From Clavaria fumosa (taxonomy: Eukaryota; Basidiomycota; Agaricomycetes; Agaricales; Clavariaceae), in contig OX637798.1 in NCBI GenBank assembly GCA_951802425.1, positions 1 through 64,000 of the forward strand: a stretch of 64,000 nucleotides of DNA, given 5' to 3'. Of this stretch, positions 1-10,144 are shown piece by piece. The notes beneath the pieces were generated by a model that had not been told where the DNA came from, did no database searches, and saw only the letters and a program-made list of their open reading frames with translations. Position numbers and translations under genes: made by a program. How positions within the stretch are numbered: the stretch's first letter is position 1; every line of letters begins with the position of its first letter.

Positions 1-1475
1 TCTACAACCTCACGAGCACCTCTACACACTTCTGGAACCTGCCATCCCCTTCCAGGAGCCTCTCCAACCTACCCCACATTCACATGACACTCACAACCAC
101 CATGCCATGCTCGCAATGCCTCTCTCCACCTCACCCCATGCATATACTTCACCCGGACCCACCATCTCGATGCACAACACACTGTTGCACATCCTCTTCA
201 GCCAGCACATGACTTGCTGCATGGCACCCCTGGTGCTACCACTACCAGCACTAATATGTTACCAGTGTCACTGATGCTACTGACACTACCAGCACTACCA
301 GTACCACCAGCACTATGACACCACCAGTGTTACTTGTGTTACCAGCATTACTCACATGACCCCCCACCCAAGGTCACCTGCATCACTAGCATCATCCATG
401 TGACCCACCTCATGACACTGCAACCTTAACACCCAAATGCACCACCAACAGTCAGCTGCATTTACCTTTCAAATATGCTCTCCTTCTTGCCCCCAGTAGT
501 CTATAACTATGATAGTTATGATCCGAGGATCCCCCCATAGTTATAGCTATATATATGATTATTTAACCAGGTCGCAACCCATGACAGGTCATCTTTGTGA
601 CCTTACTTATGCATTTCTAACCCCTCGCAACCTTAGTAGAACATGTGCCTAGTCACTTTACAATTAAACATACCCCATACTACTATAGTCTTGTTGCCTG
701 GTGACCTCTGTACTTTTCCTGATTAGTTACACTCTCTGTACACACATATATAAGTCTCACATGTACATATGGTACTGTAGACTTGATATTGACACACTTT
801 GGTTTAAGCTTGAGGCTATTACACCCTTTGAGCTTGGGACCACTGCAAATGATAGGTCTTGTCTCACTTGGTGACCTTGACAACACCAAGACACACTCTG
901 CTCTCCTCTAAACTCATCCTCTGTGCTTGTACAACTCACGCACCTAAGTATTTCCTGTACTTCATCTTGGTACTGATTCTTCGAACCCTACAAGTTCTCT
1001 CATCAGTTGGCAAAGTCATTGCCTTCACTGATTCACTTCTTGACATCATTGCAACCACTTGTGACCCTTTTGACAACATCTCTTTCTCCCATCTCATCTA
1101 TTTCCTTCTTTACACTTCACAAGTCAACTTCACAACCTTCCTTCTCAGCAATATCTGTTTCTCCCAACTCATCTATCTTTCTTTCTACACTTTGTTGGTT
1201 GACTTTCCAACCTTCTCAGCAACATCTTCCCTCTCTCAACTCATCTTTTTCCCTCTTTGCACTTTGTCTACCAACTCCGCAACCTTTCCAGCAATGCCTC
1301 CCCTCTTCCAACTTGTCTTTTTCTGTTCGTACACTTCATCAGATGTCTTCGCAACCTTCTGGGACTGAGTATTCTCAATTGTGCTCAACAGTTGATTGGT
1401 CTTAGTGAGTTTTCAGGATTGGTCACCAACAAATTGACTTATGGTGCTATTTATGAGATGGGACAGGCCCTAACA
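1..1475 (+). repeat. LTR family A, copy 1 (5' end cut by window edge)
   Basis: This stretch aligns along its whole length with the LTR at 8656-10144 and, reversed, with 61488-62951. It ends in CCTAACA, the same 3' terminus as the other copies. About the first 65 bases are missing at the window edge. It has a TATA-like stretch near 747-755. Nearly every CpG preserved in the other two copies is TG or CA here, so this is an older, methylation-decayed copy. It may be the 5' LTR of the element whose 3' LTR is at 8656, but the outer flank needed to test a target duplication lies outside the window. Open frames inside it (for example 859-1368) are not supported as genes. Confidence 0.85.
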
Positions 1476-1963
1476 GATTTCCAGTTTGTGCTGCCTCTGC
1501 GCCCCAGCTGCCTGGATCTGCAGCTCAAGCTGCCTCTGCATTTATCCAGGTTGGCAGCCTCCACCTTCATGTAGCCAGGCCTGCTGAAATATTCTGTCCA
1601 TGCCACACACCCCATCTCTAATGGCAGTTCTAATAGCAGATAGAGGTTACTCTGAGTATTAGCTTGGTGTTCAGTTTTTGTCCCTCCCATGAATCTACAT
1701 GACAGACACTCTGTTATGGAGTTGCTAGACCCTTTGGAGTTGCCCTTCTTGCTCCTCTTCATTGGTGTGCTCAGGCTCTTTGCTGCTCTCATGACTCTGA
1801 TGCACTCTGCCTTTCTTTAAGTTCCTCAGGCTTGTTGCCCTTGTGATTCTAGTGCATCCTGCCTTCAAGCTTTGTTGGACATTGTATCCATCTCCTCTGT
1901 AGTTTCCTGCCTCCTTTGCATCCCAGTCACTTCGTCTTATTTCCATATGGCCTTAACCCAAAA
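1476..1963. other. Unassigned sequence after LTR A copy 1
   Basis: I see no recognisable coding domain here. There is no clear primer-binding site directly after the LTR end at 1475. The stretch leads into the RRM-like fragment. It may be internal sequence of element A or captured host DNA. Confidence 0.4.
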
Positions 1964-2221
1964 ATGAGCATCTCAGAAGTGTGCAGTACTTCGTCGGTGG
2001 TCTGTCATCAACACAATGTCAACACCATACCCCGAAATGAGCATCTCAGAAGTGTGCAGTACTTCGTCGGCAGTCTGTCATCCAACACGATGTCAGAATC
2101 CATGCATGAATTCTTTTCTGCTTATGGAAAAGTTGTCAATGCCACTGTTATGGTGGATCGCAACACAGGCCACTCAAAACGTTTCGGATTGGCGATGTTT
2201 GAAGACTCCTTGAAAAGATGA
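1964..2221 (+). pseudogene. RNA-recognition-motif (RRM) gene fragment with 73-bp tandem duplication
   Basis: The frame ending at 2221 contains a partial RRM. It has an RNP2-like YFVGSL, then FSAYGKVV, VMVDRNTG, and an RNP1-like RFGLAMF, in the spacing of hnRNP-type RRMs (known family architecture). A 73-bp unit starting at ATGAGCATC (1964) is repeated at 2037. Because 73 is not a multiple of 3, the copies are in different frames, and only the second is in frame with the rest. The fragment stops just after RNP1, so the domain's last helix and strand are missing. It lies between A LTRs with no promoter or partner exons visible. I infer a captured, dead piece of a host RNA-binding-protein gene; RRMs are common enough that the donor cannot be named. 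Confidence 0.65.
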
Positions 2222-2480
2222 GCACTTCAACTCACTAGAACGGTGCATTCTGCTTTGACTTGCTAGATCAACCCAATAGCATGCCCTGTGATGGGGTCTA
2301 GCCAATCCTCGCAACATGCTTGGAGGCATCAAGGGCATTCAAGGTCATGAGCTTACCTGGACTTGTTGCTAGCCCCACATTCACTTGTTGATATCCAAGG
2401 TCACATGCTCACAAACCTGTTAGTTTCATCCTGCTTCAAGATCTGGAAGGCGGAAGGCCCTCAGGACAAGGAGATGATGC
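2222..2480. other. Unassigned spacer
   Basis: No gene, intron set or repeat family was recognised between the RRM fragment and the GC-rich minisatellite. Confidence 0.4.
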
Positions 2481-2485
2481 TTCTG

Positions 2486-2745
2486 TGAGAGCCTGCACGC
2501 TTGCACGACGCCTGTGAGAGCCTGCGTGCCTGTGAGAGCCTGTGCGCCTGTGAGGGTATGTGTGCCTGCGCCTCCCCTGCGTGCCTGCGCCTCGCCTGTG
2601 AGAGCCTGTGCACCTGTGAGAGCCTGCACGCCTGTGAGGGTATGTGCGCCTGCGCCTCCCCTGCGCACCTGCGCCTCGTGCCTGCTCCTCCCACGTGCAC
2701 CCCCCCCGTGCGCCTGCGCCTCCCCCCACGAGCCTGCGGTGGTTG
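2486..2745 (+). repeat. GC-rich minisatellite (CCTGTGAGAGCCTG-type units)
   Basis: Short units of the form CCTGTGAGAGCCTG(T/C)G are repeated many times. A higher-order block of roughly 83 bp (units, then GTGAGGGTATGTG, then CCTGCGCCTCCCC) occurs twice in succession. All six frames are open because of composition, so the several apparent ORFs here are not genes. Confidence 0.8.
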
Positions 2746-4456
2746 CTGATGATAGCAGGAGCATCTAGACTAACAATGCTGCTGGGCAGATGTCTTGATC
2801 AAGGTCAATTCATCATCTTATCTGATCCTGTTGACAGCAACAACAACCTTGAGTGCAAACTCATGCATGTTTTGGATGTGTTGCATGATGGGGTTCCCCT
2901 TCATGTAGGTCTCATGCAGATGTTTCCTAAGTGTTAGGTCCCCCACTGTGCTTCTTGAGTTCACAATCAGGCAACCATGCACACATTGAGGGGGGGTGTC
3001 ATTGCTGGGTGCCTGCTGTGGACCATAGCGACTGGCTTGCAAGGTGTGTTTCATAGTGACTTAGTGACTGTGGTTGTCAATGAGGCGCCAGCATGCATCA
3101 CTGATGAGGCACCAACAACTTGTCTTTTCTGGATGTAGCCTCCAAATATGGGATGACTGAGCCAATTTATCCAAATTCCCTCTGAGGATCTGGTTGTTTG
3201 GTGTTGTATGGAATTGCAATGAACATCTGACTGGTGGAATGGAATGACTGAGCCATGGCTGCATGGTTTCCTGCCAGACATGGTTGGGCCATCCCTGGGA
3301 ATCCAACTCCTTGTCAGTCTATGGCCCAGTGGCCCATAAAATGCAGATAATCATGAAACCTCCTTGCTCATGTCTGATGTCCTTGCCACCTAGTGTCTGT
3401 TAGGGTACTTAATGGTCTATAGTGCCTAGCCCCTTGAACAAGCAGTTCAGCACCTTATGCATCTCTTCAATCATTCCCTATGCTCTCTCTTAGTCCTCTG
3501 CCTATTCTGTACTACTTACCCATGTAGACTTACTCCCAATGACTTAAGCTATGGAAAGTGGTACTAGGACAGAAAGAAATGGCTCTACAGTAGGAAAAAA
3601 GAACCACACAAACAAATGGTCTTTACCATTGAATTTCCACTGCCTTGTTACTCTTATATGCATAAAGGCAGAAGGAAATAACTGTTATTTACTCCCTCAA
3701 GCTGGTTTTACTACTGTGTAGGCTACATCCCAGTATTAATAAAGTAGCACTAAAGGGAGGCTCTAAGTGGGAAATGCTGAACAGACAAAAGTGTTGAGAA
3801 GGTCCATAAGGCCATATCCGCAAGTTTACGAGCGGTGCGGAGCTTTTGCGGCTGAGCTACAGGGTTGTGAATGTGCTGGTGTGAGTTTGGCACCACTCTG
3901 GCATTGTGGGGCAGTCCCAATCATGATCAGACCTCAATCAAGTGATTGAGGGCTGGCAGTTCAGCCCAGTTCCCATGGTGGTGGGGGCAGCAATCAGCAG
4001 TGATGGCCAACACTGCCGCACTACCAAATATGGACTGGTCATCCTTATGAGTGGACTGTGTGCTCACAACCTTTATGTGCAGTCCCTTGGCCTTCCCCTC
4101 ATCTCCCTTTGTACTAGGGTATTACTAGCATGTATCTGGCATAGAATACAGCTGAAACACATGCTAAATAGGGCTAGTACACTTAATTATGACTAGTCTG
4201 GGGGAGATAAGAGGAAGCAGAGGAAGTATCAACAAGATAATGATGCAATCAAGGCCAGGAACATTGCAGAAAGTTGTGGAATGTCATAGAAGTGATTGGG
4301 GGTGATCGTGGGGTCCTTCCCAACAATCCCCAATGACTGCGACTCAAGAAATGAGTCATCATGACTCATTTTGATTATTTTTAGAATATGTAAAACCCTC
4401 AAGAAGGAATATCTCAATGAGGACATGGGATATAATTATGATCTTACCTGATATGT
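2746..4456. other. Long non-coding or decayed stretch
   Basis: AT-richer sequence with no ORF above about 100 codons carrying a recognisable domain. ORFs at 2818-3054, 3051-3306 and 3942-4196 show no family motifs. Nothing here supports a gene. It is most likely decayed transposon sequence. Confidence 0.5.
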
Positions 4457-4487
4457 AATGCCACAACAGTTGATTAGTCTTAGTGAG

Positions 4488-4660
4488 TATTGGATTTGGG
4501 TGAAAACACCCCTTGCCGCACATAGCCTAGTCAGACTTTTAATGTAGCTATACAGGCCTAGGGCAGTAGATTGGATTCCCTGGTGTTTATACCGGGTTCC
4601 CTGCTAATCTCGAGGGTCGTCTCATCATATCTGGACTCACCGATGACTTGAATTCCAACA
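4488..4660 (+). repeat. 5' LTR of TR-GAG element
   Basis: 173 bp, pairs with 5651-5823. It is preceded by target duplication GTGAG at 4483-4487. Confidence 0.85.
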
Positions 4661-4742
4661 TAAACACCCAGCATAACCCACCACAGTCCTTACTGGTCGG
4701 ATTCATCGTGCTGAGCACGGATTACATTCTTTCTACACTCAC

Positions 4743-5618
4743 ATGATGCCCAACAACGAAAACCATCACCACCGGTTCCCACTGCTCAATGACTCCAATT
4801 ATGTCAAATGGTCATTGCACATGGAGGCTGAGCTGATTGAAAGGGGGCTATGGGACCAGGTCATTATGGAGGTAGATGACGAAGGGAAGTCCATCAAGCA
4901 GACTGTAGTCAAGAAGGCTAGGGTGGTTGCAAAGAGAACTGCGAAGAAGATGGGGGAGGCAAGGGCAAGGATGATAGCACGAGTCGAGACGTCGCAGCTG
5001 GTACACATGCGCGAGCGGGATCCGATGGCAATCTGGGGCAGCCTCGCAACGACCCATCGCAGTCGCGGGTTGGCAATGCATCTTGCAAAATGGCAGAAGT
5101 TTTTAATGGTGGCCAAAGAGCCCAAGGAGTCGATAACTGCATGGACCAGTCGCGTCAAAAGCATGGCATTCGATTTAGAGGATTCGGGAGGGTCTGTCAC
5201 AAGCGAAGATCTCATTGTGGTGCTAACTATGGGGCTCGGGACGGAATACGACTACTTCGTGGCTTCAATAGACGCTACTGCAGGGAAAGAGCTCGATGTC
5301 GAGCATGTCGTCACCTGCATTCTGAACGAGGAGGCGTGCCATGCGATCGGAGGGGCCATGCCTGCAAACACGGCGCTAGCGGCCGTCGTCCCCCCCCGGA
5401 ATCCGCTGAAAACACGCAAATGCTGGCAGTGTGGCGAGGCAGACCACCTAAGGTCAGAATGCGATGTTCCAAATGATGTTGAATGCAATAAATGTGGGTC
5501 GGAGGGACACCTTACGAAGGCCTGCTACAAGCGTGGGGGAGGTGCGAAGGGGAAGTTGAAAGGTGATGACGGCCTGCAGGCGATGTTGGCTACACATGGC
5601 GGACCTTACACATTTTAA
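4743..5618 (+). CDS. Copia-type Gag polyprotein (gag-only element)
   Basis: The 291-residue ORF is the sole gene of the element. Residues ~13-40 carry the copia-gag N-terminal signature (L-x-DSNYVKW...M-x-A-x-L...GLWDQV), the family annotated as gag-polypeptide of LTR copia-type/UBN2. Two CCHC-type zinc knuckles follow near the C-terminus: CWQCGEADHLRSEC and CNKCGSEGHLTKAC, both with C-x2-C-x4-H-x4-C spacing and expected to bind the genomic RNA. The start is the first ATG after the 5' LTR, 82 bp downstream. The stop at 5616-5618 is only 32 bp before the 3' LTR. An intact frame between diverged LTRs suggests the protein was kept functional until recently. It would assemble cytoplasmic virus-like particles, probably with pol supplied in trans (inference). 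Confidence 0.85.
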   Translation: MMPNNENHHHRFPLLNDSNYVKWSLHMEAELIERGLWDQVIMEVDDEGKSIKQTVVKKARVVAKRTAKKMGEARARMIARVETSQLVHMRERDPMAIWGSLATTHRSRGLAMHLAKWQKFLMVAKEPKESITAWTSRVKSMAFDLEDSGGSVTSEDLIVVLTMGLGTEYDYFVASIDATAGKELDVEHVVTCILNEEACHAIGGAMPANTALAAVVPPRNPLKTRKCWQCGEADHLRSECDVPNDVECNKCGSEGHLTKACYKRGGGAKGKLKGDDGLQAMLATHGGPYTF

Positions 5619-5641
5619 TCAGATGGCTCGGGGATGCATTC

Positions 5642-5650
5642 ATGGGGGAG
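5642..5650 (+). promoter_or_regulatory. Polypurine tract of TR-GAG element
   Basis: ATGGGGGAG directly precedes the 3' LTR, the expected primer site for plus-strand synthesis. Confidence 0.7.
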
Positions 5651-5823
5651 TATTGGATTTGGGTGAAAACACCCCTCGCTGCACGTAGCCTAGTCAGACT
5701 TTTAATGTAGCTATACAGGCCTAGGGCAGTAGATTGGATTCCCTTGTGTTTATACCAGGTTCCCTGCTAATCTCGAGCGTCGTCTCATCATATCTGGACT
5801 CACCAACAACCGGAATTCCAACA
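5651..5823 (+). repeat. 3' LTR of TR-GAG element
   Basis: 173 bp, pairs with 4488-4660. It is followed by target duplication GTGAG at 5824-5828. Confidence 0.85.
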
Positions 5824-5893
5824 GTGAGTTTACAGGACTGGTCACCATCAAATCAACCTTCAGTGTTATTTATGAGACAGGACAGGCCTTAAC

Positions 5894-6330
5894 ACCAATG
5901 ATGACTAATGATGGCAGCAGTGGCTGATGATGACAATGACACACCAGCAGCCAATGATGATGACCAATGACAATGACACACTAGAAGCCAACAATGGCAC
6001 ACTAGAAGCCAACAATGACAACAACAATGCACCAGCAGCCAACAACAATGACTGATGACAGCAGCAGCAGCTGATGATGATGATGCACCAGCAGCTAACA
6101 ACAATAATGGCACACCAGCAGCCTCCAATATTATGTATGATATTATATATGATGTACCATGGCACAATCCCTTCATCTGGCACATGACATGCCACATAGA
6201 TACATTAGTCTTATTCACATTACTAGCATTACTCATGGTCACAAGCATCACCATGTGACCCACTTCATGATGTGACAACATCAACATATATGCAGCCATC
6301 AGTCAGCTGCATATGTTCTTCTAAATGGCA
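5894..6330. repeat. Low-complexity CAG/AAC/GAT tract and weak LTR-A similarity
   Basis: Bases 5894-6120 are a GATGATGAC/ACCAGCAGCC-type low-complexity tract. Its Asp-rich or Ala-rich frames are compositional. Bases ~6130-6330 resemble the interior of LTR A (CATTACTCAC...ATGTGACCCAC...CAGTCAGCTGCATAT), suggesting another old LTR scrap. Confidence 0.55.
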
Positions 6331-6775
6331 CTAATAACTACTTCACAGCTACTATATTTCAATTTTTGCTGGAAGACCCCCAGGAACCCTAAATGAATTT
6401 TTGGGGTGAAAAAAAAGTTTTGAGGGAAAGCACCAAATGAGAGTAAACATCATCAAAGACATAGTGAGAACTAAAAGGGGGGATTTTTTTATTTGGGAAT
6501 ATTTCATGTGGGGTCCTTGTCAGGGTGCCACTAAGTACAAACTGTGTGAGGACTGTGAGAACTGGATTCTGACTGTATGCTGGAATTGTTGCTTTGTGGG
6601 TGATGGGAGGGGAGAGAGAGGGATGGAATATGATAGGTATGGGATGGCCCAGTATAGAATTCCATTTGTTTTGGAATCCTATGGTTGGTTTTGATAAATG
6701 GGAGAATTTTGACTGGTTTGGTCAGCAGCTCTGGCATGCATTGCGAAATAGGTTTTGGGAAAATGTAAACCATGG
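6331..6775. other. Unassigned sequence
   Basis: No domain-bearing ORF. This stretch lies just downstream of the 3' end of the antisense gene and could hold its 3' UTR. Confidence 0.35.
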
Positions 6776-6833
6776 AGATTGAGGATTAGAGGGGTAGATA
6801 TAGGCACACAAAATTTCAAAAGACTAGCTTGAG

Positions 6834-8539
6834 TGGTTAGCTTGCAGTGAAAGAAAGCGCAGATACTCCATCTGCACAAGGACTATGCTGTTAGTCACAA
6901 TTAACCCTAAGAAACGCGAAATTAATTCATTCCACACTTGTGATCATTGACTTACCCTCCTTTTCCTTCTCCAATTCCTTCACCTCACGGCGTGCCTCTC
7001 TCAACTTGGTTTCCTGGTCTGAGTAAACAAAGGAAATCAATTTGTAATGCAGTAAAACCAAATGATTACTTACCTTCCCACTCCCCATGGAGTGCCTCAA
7101 ACTCCCTCTCCGCCCCCTCCGCCTGCACTGTCAATTCTGTGACTTCCGCATCCACAATTTTGGATGTGGGCACCTTCGATGATTTCTCCCGCACTCCTTG
7201 CCTTTCCCTATGAACCCGTGAGTTCAGTAAAACCGTGAATCAGTAAAGAAACACTAAAACTCACCTTTTGCGCTTTTCCGCGCCTCCTCCAACTTGTGTT
7301 TTACCACCACCAACTCTCCCTCTAACTCTCCCTCCCTGTTGGACCTTTCCACCCACAACATCTTCCTCGAGGGTTCCGCGACCTGCTGCCTCAACGTCGC
7401 GAGTTCCCTCTCCATCTCCTCCCTTGTTCCGGACTCTTGTGAAGAGGTCACCGCCTTCATCCGTGCCATCATCGTGACCTGCTTCAATCTCTTCACCTCC
7501 TCCTCACTCTTCTTCAGCCTTCCTTCCAACCAGTGCCCTCCTCCTCACTCTTCTTCAGCCTTCCTTCCAACCAGTGCTCCTTCGTCGCCCTTACGTCCAA
7601 CCACCCTTGAAGGATCTTGACTTCTTCCTCACAGTCCATCACCTTCCGAAGCAACTGCCCCTTCTCTCCCGGGATTGTCAGAATCCATGCCTTCTCCGCA
7701 CAAACTTTCACGACATTTGTTAGACGCACCGGCGTGTCTTCCTCTGCCTCCGTCTCTGTTTCTGGTACGTCCGCAACTCACCTCCCCGACATTGAAGGAC
7801 CTGGCATCGGCGACCACAACCTTACCCTCACTCGTTTTCCGTGCCCTGTTCGTGTCAGGGTCTCTGGAATCGATAGGGTGGGAAGTTTTCTCCCCACTCG
7901 GCTTGCAACCTTGGGCGCCCCCATGCCCACCGTTTCCGGTCCGTCAATGCGCTTCAACACCTCGTCCACCTGCATGTCATCCCACCCAAGCTGAGCCTTG
8001 ATGTGCCACCAACGAAAATCTTGGACCCACGAACATTTTCCGTGGTCCTCCACGCACTGACGACATCTACTGGCAGCACTGCACTCACACTGCCGGCTCT
8101 TCGCAACGCAATTGTCGCAATCCTGTAACACAACCATTAGAGAGGAATTGGAATGAGAATTATTACTACGCACCTCACACTCTACCTCATTCCAGTCCTT
8201 GTTCTCTTTTGCTGACCTGATTTTCTTCCATAATTTCAAGAAGTCTACGGGAGAGGGGTCAGTCCCGCCTGTAACATTCTCCATTGACCCACTAGGGCCT
8301 ACGACGACATCCCTTGCCTTGTTGGGACTCGCAACCTTGCTCCTCCTTTTGTGCCTCGCGACTTCTTCTCGAGAATGCACACATTGCGCCTGTTCGGCCT
8401 TTTGATGGGCCAGCGTGTCTTCTAGAATCCCCAAGTCGATCCCAGGCTCCATTGCATTGTAAATCTGCATTTCGCATGCAACCTCATTTTGGTTCTTGCC
8501 GGTTTCAGGCTCGTGCTGTTTGATGAAAGAGGACACCAT
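6834..8539 (-). pseudogene. Antisense spliced gene in element A: Zn2Cys6 and coiled-coil protein, broken
   Basis: This lies on the strand opposite to element A, just inside its 3' LTR. Exon 1 starts at ATG 8537-8539. After a 51-bp intron (8123-8173) the protein has a cysteine cluster beginning CDNCVAKSRQC with spacing C-x2-C-x6-C-x7-C-x2-C-x6-C, the Zn2Cys6 (Gal4-type) pattern. A long coiled coil rich in E, K, R and L follows. Further GT-AG introns fit at 7208-7264 (57 bp), 7019-7073 (55 bp) and 6907-6955 (49 bp), each keeping the coiled-coil frame, with a final exon ending at TAG 6834-6836. Two lesions break it: an in-frame TGA at 7778-7780 and a 41-bp tandem duplication (7501-7582) that shifts frame. 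Role unknown; it could regulate or bind the element. Introns on this strand would survive retrotransposition because the sense RNA does not splice them (inference). Confidence 0.7.
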
Positions 8540-8640
8540 GGTGGTTGGACTTAGAGAAATTTTTTGGGTGTCGTGACTTGATCAACAAACATCGCACTGA
8601 CTAATCATCACGTGACCTCCACTCTTGCAGGGCTTGAGGC

Positions 8641-8655
8641 TTGAAGGGGGGGTAA
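8641..8655 (+). promoter_or_regulatory. Polypurine tract of element A
   Basis: GAAGGGGGGGTAA-type purine run immediately before the TGTCAGGACCC start of the LTR at 8656. It marks that LTR as a 3' LTR. Confidence 0.65.
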
Positions 8656-10144
8656 TGTCAGGACCCATTCATTTTTCCTCTAACCAAGCTGACTCTACCA
8701 ACATCTACAAGCCTCCCGACGACCCTCTACAACCTCACGAGCCCTTCTACATACTTCCAGAACCCGCTGTCTCCTTCCGGAAGCCTCTCCAACCTCCCCC
8801 GCACTCACATGATACTCGCGACCACCATGCTGTACTCGCGACACTTCCTACTACTTCACTCTACATGTATACTCCGCCCGGACCCACTAATCTTATGCAC
8901 AACATGTCGTTGCATGTCTACTTCCACCAGCACATGACTTGGCACAGCACCCCTGGCGCTACCACCAGCGCCAATACGATAACAGCGTTATGGCCATTAC
9001 CTGCGTTACATGCATTACCCATGTGACTTCCCACCCAAAGTCACCTGCGTCACCTGTGTCACTAACGTCACCCATGTGACCACTCTTATGACCTCGCAAC
9101 CTTAACACTCAAATGCGCCACCAATGGTCAGCTTTATTATTACTTCAAATATGCATCCCTTCTTCTTCTCAGTCGCCTATAACTATGTTACTTATGATCC
9201 GAGAATCCCTCCGTAGTTACAGCAACATATATACTTATTTAACTAGGTCGCGACCCATGACAGGTCATCTTCGCGACCTTACCTATGCATACCTAACCCC
9301 TCGTGACCTTAGTAGAGCATGCGCCTAGTCACTTTATGACTAAACATACCCCGTACTACTATAGTCTCATCACCTGGCAACTTCTGTACTTTTCCTTTTC
9401 TATTATACTCTCTGTACGTATGTATATAAGGTCTTGCATGTACTTATGGTACTCTAGACTTGATATTGACGCACATTGGTTTAAGCTTGAGGCTATTATG
9501 CCCTTTGAGCTTGGAACCACCACGATTGATAGGTCTTGTCTCACTTGGTGACCTCAATATTGCCAAGACACTCCTGCTTCACTCTGATTCATCCTCTGTG
9601 CTCGTATAAACTCACGCGCCTAAGTATTCTCTTCATTTCATCTTGGTACTGATCTTTTGAACCCTACAGGTTCTCCCGTCGGTTGGCAAAGTTATTGCCT
9701 TCACCGACACACTTCCTAACCTCGTCACGACTACCCATGACCCTCCTAGCATTGTCCTTTTTCCTTCACCTCGTCTTTTCCTCTCTTACGCCTCGTCGGT
9801 CGATCTCTCGACCTTCTCAGCATTATCAGTTTCTCCCACCTTGTCTATTCCTTTCTTCATGCTTCGTCGGTCGACTTCGCAACCCTTTCAGCATTACTCA
9901 TTTCTCTCCTCGTCAATTTCCTACTTTACACTTCATCTACCAACTTCGTGACTTTCCAAACAATGTCTTCTCTTTCTATACTTGTCTTCCTTCGCTCTTA
10001 CATCTTCTCAGATGTCTTTGCGACCTTCCGGGACTGAGCATTCTCGACTGTGCTCAACAGTTGATTGGTCTTAGCGAGTTTCCAGCATAGGTCACCAACA
10101 AGTCAATCTCTGGCACTACTATTGAGACGAGACAGGCCCTAACA
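8656..10144 (+). repeat. LTR family A, copy 2 (3' LTR, 1489 bp)
   Basis: It starts TGTCAGGACCC and ends GGCCCTAACA (TG...CA). It carries a TATA box (TGTATATAAGG, about 9420-9430). It is CpG-rich compared with copy 1, hence younger or less decayed. Its right edge abuts the truncated RT of Gypsy B at 10145, so element A inserted into, or recombined with, that Gypsy copy. With 1-1475 it could bound one 10-kb element, but that element lacks gag-pol. ORFs within it are LTR sequence, not genes. Confidence 0.85.

Larger units (their letters stand above)
4488..5823 (+). mobile_element. TR-GAG-type non-autonomous copia-like LTR element (1336 bp)
   Basis: The element has two 173-bp LTRs (4488-4660 and 5651-5823), each starting TATTGGATTTGGG and ending TTCCAACA, flanked by a perfect 5-bp duplication GTGAG (4483-4487 and 5824-5828). 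A purine tract (ATGGGGGAG) abuts the 3' LTR. The only coding content is one gag ORF; there is no room for protease, integrase, RT or RNase H. This matches the gag-only TR-GAG class known from plants (established knowledge). Mobility would require a full copia partner, which is not in this window. The LTRs differ at about ten positions, so the copy is not very recent. Confidence 0.85.
4457..5893 (+). repeat. Decayed LTR-A 3' end, split by the TR-GAG element
   Basis: Bases 4460-4487 and 5824-5893, joined across the insertion, match the last ~100 bases of LTR A (AACAGTTGATTAGTCTTAGTGAG, then TTTACAGGACTGGTCACC, ending near CAGGCCTTAACA). The gag-only element therefore inserted into a pre-existing A-family LTR remnant, and the A remnant is older. 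Confidence 0.75.

Noticed and set aside
859..1574. Overlapping ORFs rich in Ser/Leu/Phe
   Set aside because: They lie inside LTR A. Equivalent frames in the other A copies are shifted or broken.
2426..2764. Several 80-110 codon ORFs in a cluster
   Set aside because: Compositional products of the GC-rich minisatellite.
6055..6299. Asp/Ala-rich and Cys/Leu-rich ORFs
   Set aside because: Low-complexity GAT/CAG tract.
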